Notes under the pieces: generated by a model
Database searches by the model: none
What the model saw: only the letters and a program-made list of their open reading frames with translations
Told to the model about the DNA's origin: nothing
In this document: positions 1-5,172 of the stretch, piece after piece
Position numbering within the stretch: position 1 is the first letter of the stretch
Layout of the letters: each line of letters starts with the position of its first letter
Made by a program: the position numbers and the translations under genes
Assembly (NCBI GenBank): GCA_030598165.1
Contig: JAUVQL010000100.1
Coordinates: 1 to 5,172 of the forward strand
Length of the DNA: 5,172 bases
Origin: Acidobacteriota bacterium
Lineage (GTDB): Bacteria > Acidobacteriota > Vicinamibacteria > Marinacidobacterales > SMYC01
Direction of reading: 5' to 3'

Positions 1-108
1 AGCAACAAAGCAGGAAAACGTGAAGACACAGCAGCTTACAGCAGCAAGCTGAAGCAAACAAGAAAAGCCTGAATAACGTAAGACAAAGAAGGAATCTCGG
101 ATTCGGAA

Positions 109-225
109 TTTAACGCCAAGGCGCAAAGACGCGGAGACGCCAAGAAGAGAGGCCACCGTAATAAATCTTGGTAGAAGCAACTCGGTCTTCTCTGCGACTT
201 TGCGCCTTCGCGGCTTTGCGTTAAA
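109..225. repeat. Large inverted repeat with arms made of 8-nt units (CGCNRAGR)
   Basis: The left arm (109-145) reads TTTAA then four consecutive octamers: CGCCAAGG, CGCAAAGA, CGCGGAGA, CGCCAAGA (114-145). The right arm (189-225), read on the minus strand, starts TTTAA and continues CGCAAAGC, CGCGAAGG, CGCAAAGT, CGCAGAGA. The arms therefore align without gaps over 37 positions, with most differences at the variable positions of the unit, around a 43-nt spacer (146-188). A CGGAT pentamer lies in inverted orientation just outside each arm (98-102 and 227-231). CGCAAAG-rich palindromic intergenic repeats of this look are, as far as I know, common in environmental bacterial genomes; the exact family is not identified. 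The structure could be a dispersed intergenic repeat, a large RNA hairpin in the 3' untranslated part of the kinase transcript, or both. Confidence 0.85.
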
Positions 226-233
226 GATCCGTA

Positions 234-268
234 TTCTTGAGTTCTCGAGTTCTGAGTTCTTGAGTTCC
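234..268. repeat. Short tandem repeat of a TTCTYGAG unit
   Basis: Consecutive units read TTCTTGAG (234-241), TTCTCGAG (242-249), TTCTGAG (250-256, one base short), TTCTTGAG (257-264) and a partial TTCC (265-268). The period is about 8 nt, the same as in the neighbouring inverted repeat, but the unit sequence is unrelated. It ends 4 nt from the stop codon of the kinase gene, so it would be the first thing transcribed after that gene. It contains a CTCGAG palindrome. No function can be assigned; it may be the outer module of the composite repeat next to it. Confidence 0.75.
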
Positions 269-272
269 TATC

Positions 273-2516
273 TCAATTCAAGGTCGCGACCGGCTTCTCA
301 GCCACGGGAAGATCGATAATGAAGCGAGCCCCTTGGGGTCTGTTATCCTCCACACGAATACGACCCCGATGCTCGGCCACGATCCGGTTGACGATCGCCA
401 GTCCAAGTCCACTGCCCCGGCGCTTGGTCGAGTAGTACGGCATGAACAACTTGTCGCGATCGCCAGGGGGAACCCCTGGCCCGTCGTCGGCAATCTCGAT
501 GCAAGCCATCTGTGTGTCTGGACTGTAGGAAGTCGTTATCTGAACATAGCCCTTACCTCCAGTGGCTTCGATGGCGTTGTCGACGACATTGATGAAGACC
601 CGGCGGATGAGCTCGGGATCGAGTCGGACATCGGGAAGGTTGGAGGCAAACCGCCTCTCGAGGGTCAACTCGGTGAACAGCCCGTCATACAGCTCCAGCG
701 CGGCATGCAGCAGAGGATTGAGCTGCTGCGGTATCGGCGAGATGGAGGGCATCCGTGCAAATTGAGAGAATTCATCAACGAGATTCTTGAGGGAATCCAC
801 CTCTTCGATAATGGTTCCCGTGCACTCCTCGACGACCTTCGACAACTCCGGTGTCCGGGCTCGGAAGTGCTTCCTTATCCTCTGAGCAGACAACTGGATG
901 GGGGTGAGAGGGTTTTTGATCTCGTGTGCTAGGCGCCGAGCAACTTCACGCCACGCCGCAACCTTCTGCGCACGTAGAAGCTGTGTCAAATCGTCGAGGA
1001 CCATGAGGAGGCCGGCCGTCTCTCCAGTAGCGCCGGTCAAAGAAGTCAGATAAACCGACAGGTGCAGCTCACGGCTTCCCACCATCACGTTGACTTCTTC
1101 CTCTATCGCATGCTGACCGTTCACCACCATCACCTCGAGAATTCCACGGAGCTCCGCTAACCGCTCCGGGTGAAGGACCTCGCGAAAATGGCGACCCATG
1201 ACGGAATCATCGAGCTCCAACATCCGTAGCGCCGCGGGATTCCAGGTCGTAAAGACACCATCGCGGTCCAACGAGATGATCCCGGTGGTGATGTTCTCCA
1301 AAACCGTCTCCATGTAACGGCGACGACGTTCGAGCTCCAAGTTTTTCGCCTCGAGATTCTCTCGCGAGCTTTCGACCCGACTCTGAGAGGCCTTGAGTTT
1401 GGCCGTCATCTTATTGAAGGACTCCATGAGAAGGCCGAGCTCATCCACGGCCGCACCCGATACCGGATGGTCCAGGTCACCGGCAATCACCCGCTCTGTG
1501 GCTTCCGCAAGCTGACGCACGGGAACAGTAATGCGCTTGGCGAGGTAGAGACCAATCCAGGTCGAGGAAAAAAGAATGAGCAGAGAGACCATGACGAAAA
1601 ACGAGAGATAAAGATCCTGTATAGGCTCTTTCTGCGCCTCCGCTTGCCGGTAAAGGTTGACTTCGTCGTTGACGAGGCTAATCGTCGAAGAGAGTGTTTT
1701 AGGGAGAAAGTGGGAGACGACGACCGAGCCTTCGACTTCGCGGGTACCTGGACGATAGATGGGAGACACGAATCTCACGAGAGAACCTTCCCCCAAAGAG
1801 TCTTGGTGAATGGTCTCCTCACCCTTCAAACCGATCTCAGCGAGCCGACGCGAGGTGTCGGGATTGTAGTCATGTAGAGGCAAACCCGGCTGTACCTTTG
1901 TGACCAGCAGCTCACCTTCGCTCGAAAAAACATTGATCATGTCCAGGCGGTATTGGGTGAGCCTTCGCTCCATAGTTCTAAAGAGCACACGCAACCGCTC
2001 TGGAGCAAGAAGGCGCTCGCTGCTGATGTCGTTGGACAATCTGCGCGCATAAAACGTGGCGCTCTCCTGTTTCTCACGGTAGTAGTGTTCCACAACGTCT
2101 TGAGCGCCCAGAAGCACGGACTCCACCGGGTGGGAGAACCATCTCTCTACAGCAGTCGTGATGAGGCGGCTTCCTACGACGACGATCAAAGCCGAAGGAA
2201 ACAACGCAAAGCTAACGAATATGATGACGAGTTTCGTTTTGAACTTGACGCCGAGAACCGCTCGGCGCCTCTCCATGAAGAGCTTGATAAGGTTGCGCGC
2301 CAATACAAATACCAACACCAATAATATGGTGAGGTTCACCAACGTAAAACCGTACAGAAAAACTCTTGCCAAGAAGTCGGGAGTGAAGGACTCGGATTTA
2401 CTGATGAGATATGTGCTGACTATCGGGATGAGAGTAAGCAGTACGACCGCAGCAGCTAGAAGGCGGACGTTGTCCTTGAGCTCCTTCTTACCACTACTCG
2501 CCGTTGGTGTCGCCAT
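273..2516 (-). CDS. NtrY-like transmembrane sensor histidine kinase (PAS-HisKA-HATPase)
   Basis: A 747-residue inner-membrane histidine kinase with the full NtrY architecture. Three N-terminal membrane segments (about 18-39, 51-76, 94-118) are followed by a periplasmic sensor region (about 119-300), a fourth membrane segment (about 302-326), HAMP (about 324-377), a short coiled coil (378-400), PAS (about 401-515), HisKA (about 517-588) and HATPase_c (about 628-737). The H-box shows RRLAHEIKNPLTP with His531 as the predicted phosphorylated residue. The N-box has Asn643 and Asn647, G1 reads DDGPG at 677-681, the F-box is LFMPYYSTK, and G2 reads GSGLGLA at 701-707. All catalytic motifs are intact and the length is typical of NtrY. 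The basic loop between segments 2 and 3 (MERRR) fits a cytoplasmic position. In well-studied relatives NtrY acts with the response regulator NtrX in nitrogen, redox or envelope responses; the signal here is unknown. The gene is last in the minus-strand operon, 22 nt after the DUF4390 gene. The ATG at 2516 has no strong ribosome binding site, which suggests coupling to the gene before it. No response regulator follows within the window. Confidence 0.95.
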   Translation of the reverse strand: MATPTASSGKKELKDNVRLLAAAVVLLTLIPIVSTYLISKSESFTPDFLARVFLYGFTLVNLTILLVLVFVLARNLIKLFMERRRAVLGVKFKTKLVIIFVSFALFPSALIVVVGSRLITTAVERWFSHPVESVLLGAQDVVEHYYREKQESATFYARRLSNDISSERLLAPERLRVLFRTMERRLTQYRLDMINVFSSEGELLVTKVQPGLPLHDYNPDTSRRLAEIGLKGEETIHQDSLGEGSLVRFVSPIYRPGTREVEGSVVVSHFLPKTLSSTISLVNDEVNLYRQAEAQKEPIQDLYLSFFVMVSLLILFSSTWIGLYLAKRITVPVRQLAEATERVIAGDLDHPVSGAAVDELGLLMESFNKMTAKLKASQSRVESSRENLEAKNLELERRRRYMETVLENITTGIISLDRDGVFTTWNPAALRMLELDDSVMGRHFREVLHPERLAELRGILEVMVVNGQHAIEEEVNVMVGSRELHLSVYLTSLTGATGETAGLLMVLDDLTQLLRAQKVAAWREVARRLAHEIKNPLTPIQLSAQRIRKHFRARTPELSKVVEECTGTIIEEVDSLKNLVDEFSQFARMPSISPIPQQLNPLLHAALELYDGLFTELTLERRFASNLPDVRLDPELIRRVFINVVDNAIEATGGKGYVQITTSYSPDTQMACIEIADDGPGVPPGDRDKLFMPYYSTKRRGSGLGLAIVNRIVAEHRGRIRVEDNRPQGARFIIDLPVAEKPVATLN

Positions 2517-2538
2517 GGGCGTTAGTCCATCAAATCGA

Positions 2539-3108
2539 TCAAGGAAGATAAGTAAAATATTTCTTAGTCCACCCCGTACCTACGTTCCAAGGGACAAAAA
2601 GAAAAAGATTGCGTTCTCTGACGACACCTTTGACACGCAGATAGTACTCGCCGTTGGGCTCCAGTATCGAGGTTTCGAACAGTTCCAACGACTCCAATGT
2701 AATCATGAACCGCCGCATGCCTTCCGGATCGGAAACCACATCGGTAGCTTGGATCTCGCCGTCGATCTCCAACGACAGCTTGTATCTTTCGGTCAAATTA
2801 TCGTAAGTGACGGTCGTGCTGATCTCCCGGGTCGCTACTTTCTGGTTGAGCCAAACGGTCCGGACCTTCTTCAGTTGGACGATGAACCGAAAACTAACCG
2901 GCAGGCCGCTCTCGACGGCCCGTTCGACCTCGTCTGAGAAGGCATCCGTCATCCGGAAGCTCACAAGGATTTTGTCTTTGCGAACGACAGAAACCAGCTC
3001 AACGATATCTGCTCCCCATACAGGAATTTCCACTGCGAGGAACAACACTGTCCAGCACAATACTTTGCCCACGTTCGAGCCCATCTTCCGCCATCGTACT
3101 GCAGGCAT
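2539..3108 (-). CDS. DUF4390 family protein, probably exported
   Basis: A 189-residue protein with an N-terminal export signal: a basic start (RWRK), a hydrophobic stretch at about 13-29 and a likely cleavage near VWGA (residues 30-33), leaving a mature domain of about 156 residues. The mature part looks all-beta and carries features I associate with DUF4390: a segment ending SGLPVSFRF (67-75), a Trp-rich strand near 86, and the conserved Tyr-Asp-x-Leu-x-x-x-Tyr block at 102-109 (YDNLTERY). The family has no established biochemical function; its members are typically encoded directly before an NtrY-type kinase, as here. A periplasmic or membrane-tethered partner of the kinase sensor domain is a reasonable inference, not shown. 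Two starts are possible, the ATG at 3108 and one at 3084 (Met9), each preceded by only a weak GCGGAA; the signal peptide works with either. The gene sits 48 nt after nrdR and 22 nt before the kinase gene, with no convincing promoter in either gap. Confidence 0.82.
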   Translation of the reverse strand: MPAVRWRKMGSNVGKVLCWTVLFLAVEIPVWGADIVELVSVVRKDKILVSFRMTDAFSDEVERAVESGLPVSFRFIVQLKKVRTVWLNQKVATREISTTVTYDNLTERYKLSLEIDGEIQATDVVSDPEGMRRFMITLESLELFETSILEPNGEYYLRVKGVVRERNLFLFVPWNVGTGWTKKYFTYLP

Positions 3109-3156
3109 ATTCCGCGCTCAACAATTCCGTTCAATTTTGTGGGAAAGGGCAGGCAC

Positions 3157-3618
3157 CTATCGATCGTCCCTATCCAAAAGCCCGCGGATCGTCTCCACAA
3201 ATTCAGCCGCGTCTTTGAAGTCACGATAGACGGAGGCAAAACGAACATAAGCCACTTGATCCAGCCCTTTGAGCTTCAGCATGACGAACTCTCCGATTTC
3301 GTTGGCTGCGATCTCCTTGTTCGCGCTCTCGTGAAGCCTTTGCTCCACTTCGTCTACGATCTGCTCGAGTTGCGTTACCGACACCGGCCGCTTCTCGCAT
3401 GCTTTGAGGAGTCCTGCCAGAACTTTTTGACGGTCGAAACGCTCGCGGCGCCCCTCCTTTTTGACAACCATATACGGAATTTGATCGATTCGCTCGTAGC
3501 TAGTGAATCGTCTTCCGCATTCGAGACATTGCCGACGCCGTCGGATGACCTCACCCTCTTTGCTTTCTCGCGAATCGACGACCTTGTCACTTAGATGGTC
3601 ACAATATGGACACTTCAT
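3157..3618 (-). CDS. nrdR: Transcriptional repressor NrdR
   Basis: A 153-residue cytoplasmic repressor of ribonucleotide reductase genes, full length for the family. The N-terminal zinc ribbon has the four expected cysteines, Cys3-x2-Cys6 and Cys31-x2-Cys34, with the signature VVDSR (13-17), a basic RRRR run (26-29) and GRRFTSYER (35-43). The ATP-cone domain follows at about 48-138 (Val-Val-Lys-Lys, then RERFDRQKV at 58-66), and the conserved VAYVRFASVYRDF lies at 121-133. In studied species NrdR binds ATP/dATP through the cone and represses nrd operons at paired NrdR boxes when dNTPs are plentiful. No ribonucleotide reductase gene and no NrdR box were seen in this window, so its targets lie elsewhere. 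The ATG shares its T with the TAA stop of the preceding membrane-protein gene (TAATG on the minus strand), which points to translational coupling. In many genomes nrdR neighbours ribD, glyA or nusB; none of those is present here. Confidence 0.97.
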   Translation of the reverse strand: MKCPYCDHLSDKVVDSRESKEGEVIRRRRQCLECGRRFTSYERIDQIPYMVVKKEGRRERFDRQKVLAGLLKACEKRPVSVTQLEQIVDEVEQRLHESANKEIAANEIGEFVMLKLKGLDQVAYVRFASVYRDFKDAAEFVETIRGLLDRDDR

Positions 3619-4652
3619 TAGCCTCCCCCTGCGCTCTCCAGCGTCTTGACCTCCTTCAAGCTCAAGCCCTCCCGAATGAACAAAACCAAACCCAGAAGAG
3701 TAACTGGCAAGAAGGCGATGGCGTGGTTGACCAAGGCAGCCGCTTGAGATCGAGACTCATCCACACCGAAGAGCAAGGTCAAAGCCAGCGAAAACATGAC
3801 GTGGTACCCACCGACTGCTCCAGGTGTGGGGACGGCGACACCCACGACCAGAAATCCCAATACGAGAAAAGTGGCACCAAAAGGTAGCTGAATTCCAAAG
3901 GCACTCATTCCCAACCACAACACCAGCGATATGTTGAGCCACAAGACAACGGACAAAACACCGATTCGTACCAAGTTCCCTACATCCGCCAGCACACCAA
4001 GACCTTCTCCAAAGCTTGCTAGAAATCGCATGGCCATCGCTTCCAAACGGGAAGGAAGCCACTGAACGAAAAAACCGACGATAGCCATCGCTCGTTCACG
4101 ATACTTGACGAAGCCAAACATGATGGCAAGCCCAAAGGCCGCACCTAGAAATGCGGTCACGCCACCCACTTTGAGACCGTGGATGGCGGTAGCACTCTTG
4201 GCCCCTTCGGGAGGGGGACCGAGAAAAAGCCATAAACCCACGAATAGAATGACCGTGACCAAATCAAATACACGCTCCAGAAAAATGGTCGCGAAGGCGG
4301 CAGACGCCGAGAATCCCTCGCGGCGAGCGAGTAAGTAAGGGCGCACCAACTCACCCACACGACCAGTAGGAGCAATGAAATTGAACATGAATCCAATCAC
4401 GGTTGTTAGGAAACAGGCCCCCAGGTGAGCCACGCCGATCGGCTTCAATAGTACCTGCCATCTGAGCGCTCGCAATACATAGCTCACGATTACAAAAACG
4501 ATGGCAGTGGCTATCAGTCCCAAATCGGCCTCGACTAGACTCCTGCGGATCGCTCCCAAATCCGCCCCTTTGAAAAAAAAGGCTAGCAAAGCCACGGCTA
4601 CAAGTCCCATGGCCAATGCCTGTACTCTTTTCGAACCTAGTTTCTGGAGCAT
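3618..4652 (-). CDS. YbhN/AglD-like integral membrane protein (flippase-like, LPG synthase TM region family)
   Basis: A 344-residue polytopic inner-membrane protein of the lysylphosphatidylglycerol-synthase transmembrane-region family (PF03706 / UPF0104 type). Hydrophobic segments lie near 10-28, 44-60, 78-96, 119-144, 162-182, 229-250, 256-276, 283-297 and 304-326. Family hallmarks are visible: YVLRALRWQVLL at 58-69, the polar NFIAPTGRVGELVRP at 91-105, FLERVFDLV at 124-132, and PTPGAVGGYH at 275-284. There is no C-terminal synthetase domain of the kind found in MprF, so this is a stand-alone membrane module. Family members are thought to flip or help transfer lipids and lipid-linked sugars; the substrate cannot be read from the sequence. 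It is the first gene of the minus-strand operon and its stop overlaps the nrdR start by one base. The ATG at 4652 is the only usable start before an in-frame TGA at 4679-4677. It is preceded by an A-rich run with no clear Shine-Dalgarno sequence, so translation initiation may be weak. Confidence 0.88.
   Translation of the reverse strand: MLQKLGSKRVQALAMGLVAVALLAFFFKGADLGAIRRSLVEADLGLIATAIVFVIVSYVLRALRWQVLLKPIGVAHLGACFLTTVIGFMFNFIAPTGRVGELVRPYLLARREGFSASAAFATIFLERVFDLVTVILFVGLWLFLGPPPEGAKSATAIHGLKVGGVTAFLGAAFGLAIMFGFVKYRERAMAIVGFFVQWLPSRLEAMAMRFLASFGEGLGVLADVGNLVRIGVLSVVLWLNISLVLWLGMSAFGIQLPFGATFLVLGFLVVGVAVPTPGAVGGYHVMFSLALTLLFGVDESRSQAAALVNHAIAFLPVTLLGLVLFIREGLSLKEVKTLESAGGG
3619..3631 (-). 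promoter_or_regulatory. Ribosome binding site and TAATG stop-start junction before nrdR
   Basis: On the minus strand a purine-rich AGGGGGAGG tract (3622-3630) stands 3 nt before the nrdR ATG (3618-3616), inside the last codons (Gly-Gly-Gly) of the upstream gene. The upstream TAA stop (3620-3618) overlaps the ATG by one base. The site supports this start and suggests that ribosomes ending the membrane-protein gene can re-initiate on nrdR. Confidence 0.7.
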
Positions 4653-4688
4653 CTTTTTTAAAGGGGACGGGACCGCTCAATCTGAGTC

Positions 4689-4817
4689 GGTGGATGTAGA
4701 GAAAAAAACAAATCTCAGCCTTTATACTGGGCGAGGAATTTACTAGAATACTCACCGGAAGTCAAACAAGTTCAGTATTTAGAAGGGTTTTGGTGCTTTT
4801 CTCATTTGGTGGATGTA
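4689..4817. repeat. 10-bp direct repeat GGTGGATGTA (4689-4698 and 4808-4817)
   Basis: Two identical copies of GGTGGATGTA occur in the same orientation, with starts 119 bp apart. The first lies about 35 bp into the leftward transcript, downstream of the predicted minus-strand promoter. The second lies about 26 bp upstream of the ECF-type -35 element. They could be binding sites for a shared regulator, but a repeat this short can arise by chance and no palindromic symmetry is seen in the unit. Confidence 0.4.
4737..4765 (-). promoter_or_regulatory. Predicted sigma-70 type promoter of the flippase-nrdR-DUF4390-ntrY operon
   Basis: On the minus strand TTGACT (4765-4760, five of six matches to TTGACA) is followed after exactly 17 nt by TAAATT (4742-4737, four of six matches to TATAAT). 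Transcription would start near 4730, giving a leader of roughly 75-80 nt before the ATG at 4652. No other pair with this spacing was as good in the region. The -10 element is imperfect, so this remains a prediction. Confidence 0.5.
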
Positions 4818-4842
4818 ATTAGGCCATTAATGAAAATCAGAA

Positions 4843-4868
4843 GGAACCTTCGGAGACGAATCCTCGTT
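4843..4868 (+). promoter_or_regulatory. Predicted ECF-type promoter (GGAAC-N17-CGTT) upstream of the sigma-factor gene
   Basis: GGAAC (4843-4847, continuing CTT) is followed after 17 nt by CGTT (4865-4868). GGAAC in the -35 element with CGTC or CGTT in the -10 element is the classic recognition pattern of many ECF sigma factors. The predicted start of transcription, around 4874-4876, falls a few bases before the AGGAGG ribosome binding site and about 22 nt before the TTG start codon. The position is right for an autoregulatory promoter of the sigma-factor gene. Confidence 0.6.
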
Positions 4869-4878
4869 CTAGCAGTTG

Positions 4879-4900
4879 AGGAGGGGAGTTAGCTGGTTTG
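4879..4900 (+). promoter_or_regulatory. Ribosome binding site and TTG start of the sigma-factor gene
   Basis: A strong AGGAGG (4879-4884), continuing into GGGAG, precedes a TTG codon at 4898-4900. The frame is closed upstream by TGA at 4877-4879 and contains no ATG or GTG before the conserved sigma domain begins, so TTG is the only start that preserves region 2. The 13-nt spacing from AGGAGG is slightly long; the following GGGGAG (4883-4888) gives 9 nt. Confidence 0.7.
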
Positions 4901-5172
4901 CTAACGGATCAAGATCTCGCAGCCCGTTGCCTAGCTGGCGACGAGATGGCATGGGAGACCTTAGTCGAACGTTACCATCGGAAGGTTTGGTATGTCGCTT
5001 ATCAGTTTACGGGAAGAATCGAAGAAGCCGATGAGCTTACTCAGGAGATCTTCCTTCACGTACTGGGTGCTCTCAAGAGCTTCGATCCGACCGGTCATCT
5101 ATCGGCATGGCTTCTTCGAGTGGCACGCAATTACGCCATCGACAACTACCGGCGGAAACGCCGCGAGCTTTC
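4898..5172 (+). CDS. ECF-type RNA polymerase sigma factor, sigma-70 family (5' part)
   Basis: The first 91 codons of a sigma-70 family factor, cut by the window end. The N-terminus (LTDQDLAARCLAGDEMAWETL, shown here only by its sense: a short helix followed by Gly-Asp-x-x-Ala-Trp) is typical of ECF factors. Region 2.1 spans about 14-40. Region 2.2, the core-RNAP contact, shows ADELTQEIFLHV at 44-55. Regions 2.3-2.4, for promoter melting and -10 recognition, show AWLLRVARNYAIDNYRRKRR at 70-89. Region 4 lies beyond the window, so the ECF subgroup cannot be named. The short N-terminus with no region 1 supports ECF rather than primary sigma. The gene is divergent from the operon on its left and has a TTG start with a good ribosome binding site. 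An ECF-type promoter just upstream suggests positive autoregulation. Many such factors are followed by a zinc-finger or membrane anti-sigma gene; that cannot be tested here. Confidence 0.93.
   Translation, partial: MLTDQDLAARCLAGDEMAWETLVERYHRKVWYVAYQFTGRIEEADELTQEIFLHVLGALKSFDPTGHLSAWLLRVARNYAIDNYRRKRREL

Larger units (their letters stand above)
1..272. other. Intergenic region downstream of the NtrY-like kinase gene
   Basis: No convincing gene is visible on either strand. The first ~90 bases are purine-rich and A-rich. One plus-strand frame is open from base 1 to a TGA at 70-72 and would give a 23-residue Lys/Ser-rich tail; it could be the end of a gene entering from the left, but nothing in it is recognisable. 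Two small perfect hairpins occur: CAGCTT/AAGCTG at 32-37 and 46-51, and GAATC/GATTC at 92-96 and 100-104. The rest is taken up by the large inverted repeat and the tandem repeat listed separately. No classical GC-stem plus T-tract terminator for the minus-strand operon is seen, so the inverted repeat is the only candidate for ending that transcript. Confidence 0.6.
4653..4897. other. Divergent intergenic region between the operon and the sigma-factor gene
   Basis: This 245-nt stretch separates the leftward flippase-like gene from the rightward sigma-factor gene. It holds a sigma-70-like promoter for the left transcript, an ECF-type promoter and ribosome binding site for the right one, and a 10-bp direct repeat, each listed separately. 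No small gene with a start and ribosome binding site is convincing. It is AT-richer than the flanking coding sequence, as expected of a promoter region. Confidence 0.7.

Noticed and set aside
1..72. Open plus-strand frame ending in TGA at 70-72, possible 3' end of a gene entering from the left
   Set aside because: Only 23 codons are visible, with a Lys/Ser-rich composition that A-rich noncoding DNA would also give. It cannot be supported without the sequence to the left.
109..225. CRISPR array
   Set aside because: The repeated unit is only 8 nt, contiguous without spacers, and arranged as two inverted arms; this is not a CRISPR layout.
333..932. A 199-codon open frame on the plus strand
   Set aside because: It lies wholly antisense to the HisKA/HATPase part of the kinase, whose catalytic motifs are intact; the plus-strand product has no recognisable motif.
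2158..2937. A 259-codon open frame on the plus strand
   Set aside because: It is antisense to the start of the kinase gene and most of the DUF4390 gene, both of which have clear family motifs. Its protein is low-complexity, rich in Thr, Arg and Asn, and resembles no known domain.
3109..3156. Internal promoter or NrdR box between nrdR and the DUF4390 gene
   Set aside because: A TTGAAC-like hexamer occurs on the minus strand but no -10 element is properly spaced, and no match to paired NrdR boxes is seen.
4351..4755. A 134-codon minus-strand frame overlapping the start of the flippase-like gene
   Set aside because: It is out of frame with a gene showing clear family motifs and membrane segments, and its own product looks like a frameshifted reading of that gene. 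Its start also lies upstream of the predicted transcription start.
4946..4948. ATG as an alternative start of the sigma-factor gene
   Set aside because: It would remove the conserved N-terminal helix including Gly-Asp of region 2.1 and has no good ribosome binding site, whereas the TTG at 4898 has AGGAGG upstream.

Overview
The window is a piece of a moderately GC-rich (roughly 50-55% by eye) Gram-negative-type bacterial chromosome. It carries one complete four-gene block on the minus strand and the 5' end of a divergent gene on the plus strand. The pairing of a DUF4390 protein with an NtrY-type kinase, next to nrdR and a YbhN/AglD-like membrane protein, fits Acidobacteriota or a related environmental lineage. 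DUF4390-NtrY pairs also occur in Betaproteobacteria, so this placement is tentative and rests on gene content only.

Layout from right to left along minus-strand transcription. A divergent intergenic region (4653-4897) holds a plausible housekeeping promoter firing left and an ECF-type promoter firing right. The leftward genes are a polytopic lipid-flippase-like protein (4652-3618), the ribonucleotide-reductase repressor NrdR (3618-3157, sharing one base with the gene before it), a small secreted DUF4390 protein (3108-2539) and a four-TM NtrY-like sensor histidine kinase (2516-273). Gaps are -1, 48 and 22 nt, so one transcript is likely. To the right, an ECF sigma-70 factor starts at a TTG codon at 4898 and runs off the end of the window after its region 2.

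Left of the kinase lies about 270 nt without a convincing gene. It holds a large inverted repeat whose arms are each built from four copies of an 8-nt unit (consensus CGCNRAGR on the arm strand), followed by a second, unrelated ~8-nt tandem repeat. No NtrX-type response regulator follows the kinase within the window.

Functionally, the kinase and the DUF4390 protein probably belong together as an envelope-sensing unit, and NrdR controls dNTP synthesis genes that lie elsewhere. The sigma factor probably drives its own transcription from the GGAAC/CGTT promoter. Nothing here requires a new defence or mobile system; the most notable signals are the composite repeat, the ECF promoter and the kinase without a visible partner.
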